Below are positions 12,940 through 25,200 of a stretch of DNA of 64,000 nucleotides, in pieces. The stretch comes from Xestospongia bergquistia. Lineage: Eukaryota; Porifera; Demospongiae; Haplosclerida; Petrosiidae. Both the position numbers and the translations under genes were made by a program. Positions within the stretch are counted from its first letter, which is position 1; every line of letters begins with the position of its first letter. The notes beneath the pieces were generated by a model. That model made no database searches, had not been told where the DNA came from, and saw only the letters and a list, made by a program, of their open reading frames with translations. The DNA lies in contig OZ014412.1 in assembly GCA_963965975.1 (NCBI GenBank), positions 8,866,708 through 8,930,707 of the forward strand, read 5' to 3'.

Positions 12940-15900
12940 ATGGCTCACTATGATAAAGGTAAATTATTAATCATATCGTATGTATTGTTCTTTCCATTAT
13001 ACGATTATTTTTATATAGAGAGTTCAGTGGAGCAAGAGATATTTCGACGTCATTATTCTAAACTTTATGACTACTTGAGTAGCTCTGATAGTGAAGTCAT
13101 TAGCCTTACAATTAGTCTGTACAGTGAGGACATTATTGGTAAACCAATAAAAGATAGGATACACACAAGTAAAGGGACATCAGCTGGTGACAAAGCCTGT
13201 ATACTACTGGATTCTGTTGAATCAGCTATCACAACACATCCCAAAAATTTTCAGACCTTTTGCTCTATTCTAGGAAAGATTTCAGACAATTTGAAGTTAT
13301 CTGATGAGATAATAAGTGAATATGGTGAGATCCTATTGATCATATTATATTTATTAAATAATGATATTTTAGATGCCAGACAGAAGCCTAGAGTCAACAA
13401 ATATGAAAGCTGTAGTGAAGTGTTACCATCATCAAATAAAAGTGAGGTGACTATTGATCATGCTCATATTTACATTAAGTATAGACGAAATCCAGGAAGA
13501 ATGGAACCAGCCTTCAAAAAAATCAACTCCAACTAGTTCTCAAACTCTTTCTGAGGCTGATGGTATAACTCCACCAACAGAAAGGTCAGAAGTTGAGTCA
13601 AAGCCAAGCAATAGTCATTTACTAGCTGATGAGCATTCTATTCTACAACCTAAGTATCATTCTCAGTTTTCTATACATATGGCTTCTGAAGAGCTTGAAG
13701 TGTCAGGTTGGTGTTTTATTATTTTAGTTTCATTTATAGCTTATTTAATTAAAACTATATTGATCAATAACAATAAAATCATTAAATCAATAACAGTTGT
13801 CATGTATATGACTTGGCCAGATTTGTATCTGCATGGCAAGCTTCATTTGATAACCAGTGTCATAGTTTTTTGTATTTACTGGAGTCTATAGCTATTACTA
13901 AACTGGTAAGCACTTGGTTTATATTGGAGTCTGATGTTGGAATTGCTTTAATTATAATAGGAATAGTTACTTGTGTTCAGTGATATATGGCCTATTTGAT
14001 ATTATATGTATTTAAAAAATTTATCATAAAAAATGTATAAGTTATTATAGTTAAGACATAACAACATTGAATGATTGTTTTGGTTCCTTGTGATTGTTTA
14101 AAATACTGAGGCATTGAAGCTATTACACAAACACAAACGGTCAAAACATTGTAATATCATGATATATGAATCTAGGTCACTATGTTAATACCACGATCTA
14201 CATGTAATACTATAGTTTTGTTGCCAGGGTGACAAAGGGCAATAATCCTCACTAACTTAAAGATGTTTACAATTATTATACTTTCAATATAACTCTGAGT
14301 TAATAAACCTTTGTTTTTCATTATATTATAGAAGCCAAAAAACTAATTATGGATCCCAAACCATCATGTCAATCATTATCGAGAGCTTTCAGTTCTCAAT
14401 TATCAGACATTCCAGATACAGCTGATGTTCCTGATCTCAACAATCCAGCTTCACAAATTTTTAATCGACACTACAATGACCTTGTCAATTCCATAGCCAA
14501 TTTGGGTCCCAAAATAGCAGATGAAATGGCTGATCTACTCTCCACACACAACCTTATTAGTATTGCAGAAAAGGATCGTGTTTATCAGTTATCATCAGTT
14601 TCAATTAAAGTAAAATCAATCCTTAGTTCATTAGGAGCTAATATTGAAAGAGGAAGAAAAGACAACAATCAACTTACTAAGTTTTTAACTGTTTTACATG
14701 ACAAGTGGCAACATGTACCTACTTAAATAAAACTAGTAGAAAAAATGAGAAGAGAGGCCTGTAAGTTGTGATTGGTTATGATTGAATATGCTTCATTGAT
14801 TTTTTCTAAAACAGCTATCTCTGCTACAGAACAAACAGAAACAATAGTTGTAAATACACCAACATCTACAGTAGAGGGAGCAGGACTAGATATGACAACT
14901 GAGAGTAAGTGAAGACAAAATTGCATTGTGGTTTATATCTAATTTCTTGCTTATTAGGTTGTACAAGTCTTTCAAAACGTGATGATGATGATTCAGTCAT
15001 TTTTGAATATGCAAATTATCTAAAAGCACAATATAAACTGGATCAAAAACCAGACAACAAATGGCCTCATATTTTTAAAAAGTTCATTGATGTTGACCTT
15101 GCTGAAGTCACAGAGTTAGATCTAGCAGATGATGAATTTTCAAGGTCTACAATTCGCGGCAATTTTGAGGATGTTATTCGTAAGAAAGTTAAGATATCCT
15201 CTGAATATTTGCATTGCAAAAGCAAAAACTGTTTACGTATTCTCTTGGAAGGGGCTCCTGGAATTGGGAAATCTACACTAGTACTTGAATATTGTAGAAA
15301 ATGGGGGAAAGGAGAGCTTTTTACTGATTATGATCTTGTTGTTATCTTACCTCTAAGAGACAAAACAGTGCAGAAAGCCAAACATCCCAGTGATATGTTT
15401 TCTAGTGAATATAATAAGCCTTTAGGAAAAAAAGTTTATGAAGCTTTAAGTGGACGTGGAGGTGAAGGGCTATTTATTATCTTAGAGGGTTTTGATGAGC
15501 TTTCAAAAGAATTTCAGGGGAAAGATTCTATTTTCATCAAGTTGCTTGATGGTAAAATATTTCCAAGTGCTACAGTAATGGTTACTACACGTCACAGTGC
15601 TACAGCGCATTTACAAAGTTTAACTAAAGCCAAATTTCAACTTCATTTAGAAATATTAGGCTTCAGCGAAAGCACAATAAAAGATTACATTTCTATATCA
15701 TTTAAAAATAAAGCTGACATTATAACTTCATTCAATGACTATCTCGACCAATTCCCTCACATAAAAGGTTGTCTCTATGTACCTCTTAATTTAGCAATTT
15801 TAACAGAAATTTTCTCTCAGAAGCAACGTCCAGAAACATTAACTGAGCTTTACACAGCTATAGTGAAAACACAACTGTTAAGATACCTTGATGATATAAA

Positions 15901-17353
15901 CCTTAGACTTGAAAAGATTGAGGATTTATCAAAGTACAAAAAACGTCCAGAGATTTTTACAAAGTTCTGTAAAGTCTGTGAGTTTGCTTATGATAATCTC
16001 TATGACTAAACTCTAGTTTTTCATGAACTATCAGAGGAGTTAGAGACTCTTGATCTAATTCAAAAAGAATCTCATTTTCAAATACATTCAGGTATTTCCT
16101 ACTCATACAGCTTTCTTCATCCTACTTTTCAAGAATTTCTTACTGCATATCACATGTCTCGACTATATGAAGATGACCAGCAAAAGTTATACAATTTTTT
16201 GACAAAAAAACAATCTTTTATTGTTGTTCTTCGTTTTTTTGCTGGTTTAACTGGTTTGAGATCAATAAAACTTACTTTTCCTAGAAAAATCTCTGACTTC
16301 AACTTAATTCAACAACTTTTTGAATCTAAGAACGAAAGATTAACAAAGCATCTACTTATAAACCCTGATAAACTTCAGCACATATTTCGAACATGGCCAA
16401 CACCAACATTACAAGACTTTTATGCTCTTGGTTGGTGCATAAGACTAAGTAATTGCAAATGGCATCTGGGATTTAGTTTTCGTGCATTGTCAAGTCATCA
16501 TATTGCAATGCTTAAGAAAGGAATAGGTGAAGATCCAACAGGTCAGATTGAGATAATGACAATTCACCTAAATCCAATAGGAAATGAAGGTTTTAACCAT
16601 TTATTGGGAATTGCACCAAAAGCACTTGAAAATGTCTCTATTCTTGGCCTGAGGGGGATGAATCTGGACTCTTCCGCTAGCAATGAACTTGCTAAAAAAC
16701 TTTCTCACACATTTTTACACCTAAGAAAGTTACACTTTCATGATAATCCTATTGAATGTGGTGGTCATGAACAGTTAATTAAAGCACTGTGCAATGTCCC
16801 ATCATTAAAAGAAGTATCTTTTTCTAAGCTTTCACCTGTAGAATGTTCTACTCTCTTGACAAAAACAAGTATTGAAAAAATTGTGCTTTGGCAACTACCT
16901 CATAATAGTTTACAAGCAATTTCACTTTCTATTGCTAATGCTCAAAGTTGTCTTTTGCTGCGAATACATGACAGTGAAGTTACCAGTGAGAATGTTGCCA
17001 GTTTGCCACAAGTGCTACACAAAAACCTTAAATTACAATCATTGGAGCTAATCAACTGTAGCATATCATGCAAAACTACTGAAATGATTACCAATGCAGT
17101 TACCACCAATACCAGTATTAGAAATCTCAATCTCGATAATAATATGATTTGTGATAAAGATGCTTATCACATAATAGATATGCTTAAAAATAGAAAGACT
17201 CACCTCAAGAGTATCAATGTAAATCGCAATCCAATTGGAAAGAAATTACTCGATAAAATCATGAAGAAGCAAACCGGATTATCTTTAAAATGGAAGAAAG
17301 AAATCCATTCTCATTTATTTGATAGTAATCAAATTTATAACTATTATAACTAG
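12940..17353 (+). pseudogene. NLR2: CARD-like, death-fold, NACHT, LRR with two nonsense codons
   Basis: Exons 12940-12958, 13019-13324, 13373-13441, 13485-13706, 14332-14760, 14815-14904 and 14958-17353 join in phase 1 throughout, but two in-frame stops break the frame. TAA at 14724-14726 lies near the end of the second death-fold exon, where NLR3 has TTA. TAA at 16007-16009 lies after the NACHT core, where NLR3 has CAA. The first four exons are the NLR1/NLR5 type (MAHYDK, CARD-like). The NACHT-LRR exon is of the NLR3 type, with GAPGIGKST and IILEGFDEL intact. The rest is very close to NLR3, so the loss looks recent. A nonsense-suppressed or truncated product cannot be excluded. Confidence 0.88.
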
Positions 17354-18737
17354 AAAAACTAGCTATATTTTTTGTTTGCTATTTAATTTTCATTTTAAAT
17401 GATCAACATACATTATTCTCTTTTGTTTTCTATTAACATAGCACTACTGTGACTTGTTATTTCTATAATTTCATGCAGAATTGAGTTCTTGTTGCCATAA
17501 ATTGAATAGCTGTCATATATAAAGTATTTTGTCCTAGTTTTGATTATTTTATTCATTGTAAATACATATTTTTGAGCACTAACATGACACATATAGTGGT
17601 CATTGATATAGCTGCGTGCTGTAATTGATCTCCTTGCATTAGGAATTAGTTAATTGAGTCATAAATCCCCAAAACCAAAAAAATCATATATTTTTTAAGA
17701 TCATTAAAGTACTGACAGATGTTTAAATGACATGAATTTGAGATGCATATATAAGGTCTGCAAGTATATAGTGTGAAATTAATTGTGAATTAGAATTCCT
17801 TTTGGATTAAGATGGTATTTATAGTTGTCATTGATATTGCTGGTGTAAATCATCTCCTTACATAAGGAAATCAAGTGATTAGTGGATTATATATAAACCC
17901 TAAAATCAAGTTTCATACAAAGATCATTCAAATACTGGCAGACATTTAAATGATAAGAATTTGAGATACACATATGCATATATGTATATATTGAGAAATT
18001 AGTTGTGAATTAGAGTTACTTTTTGAATTTCTTCATTAAGATTTCCATAGTATATATATATATATATATAATCTTTAAGCAAATTAATAGATTTGTCTGC
18101 TGTTCTAATTAAAAATCTTTCCAACATGTTTTATTATCTTCTAATGAATATGTGATCATGAATTAACTAATTCACATATTAACATAGAACTATACCAATT
18201 CTTATTAAAATGGTACATATGTTGAATGTATAATACAATTCTACCTTTTTTATATAAAGTTATTTGGTTTATTGCATATCACTATGCTGTATAGAGAATT
18301 AAATGTTACTTAATTTACCAATTTAGAATTGGTAAAATTGTTTATGCTCAATATTGGAAATATTATATAGTCTGGTATATTATTTTATTTCCGGAAAGTT
18401 CATGTAATGTAAAGATGGTAGTATATATATAAATATATATATATACAAACATCAGAAATACCACCACAGTAGGAATATCAGTATAAAAATTCAAACAATT
18501 ATTATATAATGTATAGTTTAAATAAACATTTATATAGGGAATTAGTTAGGTTGTGGTTATAATAATTATGTAGTGATTTTAATACTGTTATTCCTAATAT
18601 TGTCTTGTTTCAAATGCTGTACTGCCATCCCTACTTGTTTATGTTGCTTTTTTAAGAAACAATTAACACACGAAAGATCAATAATTGCTGACATACAATT
18701 TGGATGAATAAATAGAAAATGGATTAGTCAATATTTG
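17354..18737 (+). other. 3' flank of NLR2, near-identical to the flank of NLR3
   Basis: No gene is seen. 17354 to about 18560 matches 27736 to about 28930 with few differences, so the duplication that made NLR2 and NLR3 includes more than 1 kb of downstream DNA. The region is AT-rich, with a weak internal repeat (about 17580-17760 resembles 17820-18000). Confidence 0.75.
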
Positions 18738-18982
18738 TGACCTGATTTGCAATAAGGGACCACTTCTAGCAAAACATTTGTGACCTGATTTATGAAAACA
18801 CTGTTAAAACATCTCAAAAATGGTTTTGTATACATACAGTTGCTATTATACACAACTGTTCATGGTAACTGTATATATGAAAAAACTGTTTTTTAAGGTG
18901 AGGTGTTTTAACAGTGGTTCCTTTTTACAAATCATATGACAAATGTTTTGATGGAAGTGCTCCTTTATTGCAAATAAGGTCA
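18738..18982. mobile_element. MITE-like element with TGACCTGATTTGCAATAA inverted ends (copy 1)
   Basis: The left end TGACCTGATTTGCAATAAGG is mirrored by the right end ending CAAATAAGGTCA, about 20 of 22 positions. An inner pair ACACTGTTAAAACA / TGTTTTAACAGTG is also mirrored. At about 245 bp with no coding capacity it is probably a non-autonomous DNA transposon. Related copies lie at 28986-29160 (left end lost) and 34251-34489. Confidence 0.65.
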
Positions 18983-19105
18983 TGTATGCAAACATGGATG
19001 GATAGATAAAATTAATGGCTGAATGTCAAAAGTGAAAAGAGATTATTAATAGATAGAATGAGGAACGAAAATTGATATCATGCAATCAAATCACTGTTCT
19101 CATAT

Positions 19106-19204
19106 ATAGAGACATACTATTCAGATCAATACCATATAACACAGTCCAATATAACTAAAGGAAATATACCATTAGGTGAAGGTAGTCAGAGAGAGAGACA
19201 ACAA
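19106..19204 (+). pseudogene. IFT46 exon 3 relic
   Basis: A fragment matching the start of IFT46 exon 3 (translation like YYSDQYHITQSNITKGNIPL) with substitutions and no neighbouring exon. It lies at the same place relative to the MITE as the better preserved relic at 29278, so both descend from one duplication. Confidence 0.75.
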
Positions 19205-19377
19205 GAAACTAAAAATGATGAATGGACGAATTTTCAGTCAACAAAAATAATGAATTGTAACTTCTCAATATATTATATATATATATATAATATTATAGTT
19301 AGGCTTGATAAGTGTTTACCAACATAAAACTTGTTACATCCCATATATAGTCTAGTGTGTGCACGTATTTATTGTTA

Positions 19378-19560
19378 GAGACTCTTGATCTAATTCAAAA
19401 AAAAATCTCATTTTCAAATACATTCAGGTATTTCCTACTCATACAGCTTTCTTCATCCTACTATTCAAGAATTTCTAGCTGCATATCACATGTCTCAACT
19501 TTCTGAAGATGACCAGCTAGCAAAAGTTATACAATTTTTTGACAAAAAAGCAATCTTAGA
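19378..19560 (+). pseudogene. NLR relic (end of the NACHT region)
   Basis: About 183 bp closely match NLR2 16041-16215 and NLR3 26421-26595, encoding the stretch around YSYSFLHPTIQEFLAAYHMS. There is an insertion in an A run and a 4-base insertion near 19518. It is an isolated fragment without a P-loop or LRRs. Confidence 0.8.
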
Positions 19561-21007
19561 TTTGATGAATATTTTGTTGGAAATTATGCCCTGGTACAGA
19601 ATATAGTATAGCCCTGAGAATTATAATAATATCCATGCAAGTATCTCTGATTTAATGTTATCATTTGTTTGATATTATGAATAAAAGTATAAGCTATGCA
19701 TGTGGCTAGAAGGTGTTCTCTATTATAGCAGGCTCATGTATTATTTATATATACATACCACCTGTAGTACATGGAGGAACTTCAACCTATAGATTGTCAC
19801 AAAAAGCTGCAATGATTGGTTAGTGAATATATAATAAAGTAAGGTAATAGCAGAATGATTTTAAGTAAGTCCTTATAAAGTTGTGTATGATGGCATCAGT
19901 TAAGTATTAGATGATATACAGTATTACAATTCAAAATATGACCATTTTAGGTAAAACTAGCATAAGGGCTGCTTAAACTAACTATGAATCTTCTTTAAGT
20001 AATTAGTAGTTTATGAATAAAGGATCTTTAAAAATAAGAAATTCTTTTCCTGTGATATGCTATATTCATAGCGTGTGTATCATGATGACATCTGTTACAA
20101 ACATATAGTGTTGTTACCTACCACATAGATAATATAGTGTATTGTAAACAATAATTAAAACATTTTGTACATGAGGATAAATAACATATATCCTATCAGT
20201 ACTTAGTTATATATATGCTGAAATAATAAACCATGAGTTTTATGTAAATTTTTTGTGCTAGAAGGCAGCCATGTTCTAATATACAAAATACTTTGTTTAT
20301 GCGCATCTATTTACAAAAAATGATGATCAGACTCTCTAGCTAAGCCACAAACCTTGAATAAAATATGAAAATTTGCCTTCTGTTATGTTATGATTGTAAC
20401 AGGCTTTATGTAGGAAGTTTTGAAAATCTACAGTTGAAGCAGGATAATGTGATAACACACTGAAATGTAATCCATTTAGTAGTTAATTTCTGTTCACAGA
20501 ATTAATGTCATCTATTGATGGCTATACAAAACCTGTTAATTAGATAATAAGTATATGCAACTCAAGAATTTGTAAGAGTTGGTAAGTTCAACTATGATAT
20601 CATAGACTGGCCTCAGTCTGAGGTATTCATAGGTTATATCTGAACTAACTTATCACTACTGGTGATTGGAATACTTATAGTATTTCCAGACAATAACTTC
20701 TGGTGGAAATATTATGAATTAGAAGAATGTGAGACCTAAATAGAATATGAGCAATCATAAAGTGACAGTTGCTTTTTAAGAGTTCGTTCTTAAACAGATG
20801 TGATCATGACAGGCTTTTTGTAGGAAGTTCTGAAAACACCTATTTCATATTGGGTCACAGTATTATAATAATAACCTTACAGTAAATCCTTCAAAATTGT
20901 TAGAGATAGATCAATGGAATAAAGTCTTCATCAATATATTTATACAACTTCAATTATTTAGAGGTATATGACAGTTGTAACTTATGAATTGGTAATCATT
21001 TTTCTAG
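19561..21007. other. Gene-poor AT-rich stretch
   Basis: No exon with protein-like composition, no RNA gene and no clear repeat unit was recognised. A weak internal similarity (CAGGCTTT-TGTAGGAAGTT near 20400 and 20810) suggests an old local duplication. Confidence 0.4.
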
Positions 21008-21560
21008 GTATCTGTCCTGAAGTTATAAGCTTTGACTATGGACTCTCCAATAGTTTCTGTCCTAACACAGCAATAAATATGACATGCAGAACTCAGTATG
21101 CTGTTCTTACTTAGGAACTTAATGGATACAGTGATATATCTTTTACATCACTTGATACTGGAGGGACAATGATTGCTTGTGGTCCTTACATTGCTGAACT
21201 GTTAACAAACAATTTGATAACCCTCAGTCAAAAATGACATTTTTGGCAGTAGAGTCTGTTTCTGGTCAGTCCATATCTTGTGTGGATAAAGCTAACAATG
21301 ATTTCAGAGTTTTTCCTTTTAATGTATCAGGTTTGATTATTATATATACATGCGTGGCAATGTTACTATCCTGCATTATAGTTATTGTGTGATGCACTAA
21401 AGCTTATTCTGATTAGTATAAGAACTTAGTGTTGTTACAGCTACACCTTTGATGCCTTCTAATTTTACTCTAATCACTCATTTGAAAGCAAGAAATAACT
21501 GGCTGATTATTAGTTTACTATCATCTTCTAATACATCCTCCAAGAGAAAATGAATACTGT
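21008..21560 (+). pseudogene. Relic of an Ig-like and possibly fibronectin III receptor gene
   Basis: 21008-21330 is bounded by TCTAG and CAG|GT and reads from phase 1 as an Ig-like domain: CPEVISFDYGL, then MTCRTQYAVLT, then a SGQSISCVDKA strand with the second Cys. A TAG at 21112-21114 sits where the core Trp of an Ig domain is expected, and a further frame break lies near 21235. A second piece from 21441 (TPLMPSNFTLI) resembles the start of a fibronectin type III domain and soon stops. It is probably a dead fragment of a surface receptor. The family is inferred from spacing only. Confidence 0.45.
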
Positions 21561-22205
21561 ACTATGACTGGAGACTGTACATGAAATTGTACAAACATTA
21601 TTTTTGAAGGTTTGAATGTTTCAAACGTCTATTCTTTTTTATTTTGGCTATGAATTTCATTGGTAATAGCACAGCTCTTATTACCTCTGTTGTGTGGCCA
21701 TCTTCCAGTCTATTAAACACTAGTAGAGCTGACACCTATTCAAATAAAATAATGGTTTAATGAATGAATCTGACCAGATCTAGAATGATGATAATTGTAT
21801 TCAATCTTTTAATTTTATAGCTATAACAAGTCATGCATCTTTATGTCTGTTATGTCAAACATCTCTTTCCATGATATCAACACTACTTATTATTACAAAA
21901 TTGATTTGTGTGCTCCTCTAATTATAAATCTTTTCAACATGTTTTATTATCTTCTAGTCAATATATGATCATGTTAACTATTCACATATTAACACAACAG
22001 AGTTTTACCAAGTCTTGTTAAAAATCATAATATATGTTAAATTTATAATACAATTGTAAACTTGTCTGGCAAGCACGTGCTCCCAGTCGTCATCTATGGC
22101 TACGCCCTAACTCCATATTGAGCTAGGTTTCCTAGTCCGAGTGATTTGCGAAGTAGCTCAACGCCCTTTTGACAGGTCAATACTTTATACTGAACCTATA
22201 GTAAA
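21561..22205. other. Intergenic, with copied NLR flank and the NLR3 promoter
   Basis: 21915-22050 repeats, with changes, a sequence also seen near 18100-18230 and 28470-28600 (AACATGTTTTATTATCTTCT). 22060-22205 is markedly less AT-rich and holds a CACGTG at 22075-22080. It is the likely promoter and 5' UTR of NLR3. Confidence 0.45.
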
Positions 22206-25200
22206 ATGGCCACTGAAGAAACTATTATGGAAGCTAATGTCGCCTATAAAGCTTTCTGTGACAATCGAACAAACATATTGAAAGCTGCACTTGATCCACA
22301 TGCATTAGCAAACAAACTATTTTGTCATCAGATAATCGGGAGTGACGATCTAAAGCGTATTACTGATCAGTACTCTGGCCAAACAGCTGACGAACGTATG
22401 GGACATTTACTTGATATTCTTGAAGCTACTATTAAAAAAGATGGACATGTGTTTGGTCAATTTATCAAAATTCTAAGTGAAGATGAATGTAGTCAGAGAG
22501 AGAAGACCCTTGCTGAAGAAGTAATGGCAACTTATGAAGGTAATGATCAGTGATTGATTAAAAATGCAAAAATATACTGTTAGTTGTCACCAGGGTTGGG
22601 GTCAATTACATGAGAATAATTATGATTATGATTACGATTACACAGTGATTGTCCAAGGTGATTACAATTACGATTATAGGGAAAAAAGCATGATTACAAT
22701 TATGATTATGATTACAGATTACAGTCTGGCAGTGACAGTATATATAGGCTTTTACATTCAGCTTCAAATATGCAAGGTATAATCAGTCTAATCACATGTT
22801 CTTTCATGCATCATTTCATAAATTTACACCAGTAGATGCTAACACAGGAAACATGTACTTGTTCCATGTACTACTTGCAAAGGGCTGCTGTGTGATTACA
22901 GCAATTATTTTGTCTGATTACGATTACAATTACTGATTACACTGTTTCTAGAAAGTTGGCTACAGTTACAATTGCGATTACACCAAACAATGTAATTGAT
23001 TGTAATTGATTACAATTGTAATCGGCCCCAACCCTGGTTGTATAATGATTAAAATACTTTCAATATGGAACACACACATATATAAAACTTGAAATGATGT
23101 GCCTTTCTCTAACAATATCTAAATATGGGTCACTTCCATGAAGTGAGATCCCACAGCTTATTCATTTGGTGAACTCACGTGATTATTAACATTATGAATC
23201 CAATTAAATGTTGATGGTGCAAACCTAGCAGATCAAAAGTTTGATCATCATTCTTATAGTTAATCTCTCCATATAAATTAATATTCATTAATGTGAGACT
23301 AGTAAATATGTATGTATATATATGTGAGGTTTATACATAGTGACCCTTGTGTTTTAGGTCACATCCTATACTTTATTCACGTGGTGAACTTACATCATTA
23401 TTAGCACTATTAATCCAATTAAATCTTGATTGCGCAAGTTAGAGGACAATCTTATGGTTAATCTCTCCAAAAAATTAATATTCATTTAAAATGTAAGAGT
23501 CTACTAAATAAATATGATTTCTATGTATAATGACCCTACTGTGTTCAGTGATTATATGTTTAAATTCACTAATCTTGTTTTTGTGTTTGTCTATAAATGA
23601 AAAAAAAACTATATAATTATATATAGTCATTATACATATCTCATTTTAGTCATTTTTAAGGTAAACATGAACAACAATTATATATAATCCTCACATCCCT
23701 AGGTATTATTGAAATCACATTTTTAAAGTAATGTTTGCAATTGTAATTTATATGCTTGTAATCTTGCTATCAATCTGCAACAAAGATTTAATTTCTTTAT
23801 TCTGCTAGTACTGGCACTAATAGAGCAAAGTACTTCACTGTTTATTGTATCTATATAGATATATACTTATTGAGGTGACTATCAATCATACTTATATTGA
23901 TATTAAATAATTATAGATGAAATGCAAAAAGAATAGCACTAACTTTCAAAAATCAACTCCAATGATATAGCTCTTAAACTCTCTCTGAGATTGATGGTGT
24001 AACTTCACCAGTAGAAGGGTCAGAAGTTTCAATGAAGCTATGCAGTAGTCAGTTGCTGATGAGCATTATAGTCTGTAGCCAGATTATCATTCTCAGTTTA
24101 CAATATAGGAATGGCTTCCAAAGAGCTTGAAGTATCAGGTGGATGTTTTACTGTTTTACTTCCATTTAGCTTATTTCATCAATTGCATTATCAATAACAT
24201 TGAAATCATCAGATCAATAGTAGTAGATATGTATATGACTTTGCCAGATTTTTATCTGCATGGCAAGTTTCATTTTATAACTATGTCATATTTCTGCTAA
24301 ATTGCCAAGCACTTGGTTTATACTGAAGTCTGATGTTGGAATTGGTTCAATTGTAATAGGAATAGTTTCTTGTGTTCAGTGATATATGGCCAATTTGGCA
24401 CTAATATGTATTACTAAAAGTTATCACAAAGAAATGAGGTATGAGTGATGAAAGTCAACATTAAATTATTGCTTTGATCCCCTATGACTGCATGTTTAAA
24501 ATGCTGAGGCATGAAAGCTATTTCACAAACACAAAAAACCAAAATACTATAATTGTCATAGTATACGAAGTGATCTAGGTCATTATATTCATTAATACAA
24601 TGCTGTACATGTAATGCTATAGTTTTGTTGCCAGGGTGACAGACAAAGGGCAGCAATTCTCACTAACTTAAAGATGTTTACAATTATTATACTTTCAATA
24701 TAACTCTGTGTTAATAAACCTTTGTTTGTCATTATATTATAGAAGCCAAAAAACTAATTATGGATCCCAAACCATCATGTCAATCATTATCGAGAGCTTT
24801 CAGTTCTCAATTATCAGACATTCCAGATACAGCTGATGTTCCTGATCTTAACAATCCAGCTTCACAAATTTTTAATCGACACTACAATGACCTTGTCACT
24901 GCCATTTTGAATCCTGAAATTGCAGATAAAATGGCTGATCAACTCTCCACACACAAACTTATTAGTATTGCAGAAAAGGATCGTGTTTATCAGTTATCAT
25001 CAGTTCCAATTAAAGTAAAAGCAGTCCTTAGTTCATTAGGAGCTAATATTGAAAGAGGAAGAAAAGACAACAATCAACTTATTAGGTTTTTAGCTGTTTT
25101 ACATGACAACTTGGAACATGTACCTACTTTAACAATATTAGAGGAAAAAATGAGAAGAGAGGCCTGTAAGTTGTGATTGGTTATAATTGAACACACTTCA

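Noticed and set aside
14909..16009. Two separate NLR genes at 14909-16009 and 16154-17353
   Set aside because: They are one gene split by a TAA at 16007; NLR3 shows CAA at the same place.
22564..22782. Small open frame rich in Asp and Tyr
   Set aside because: It lies within the hAT-like MITE and follows its GATTAC units.
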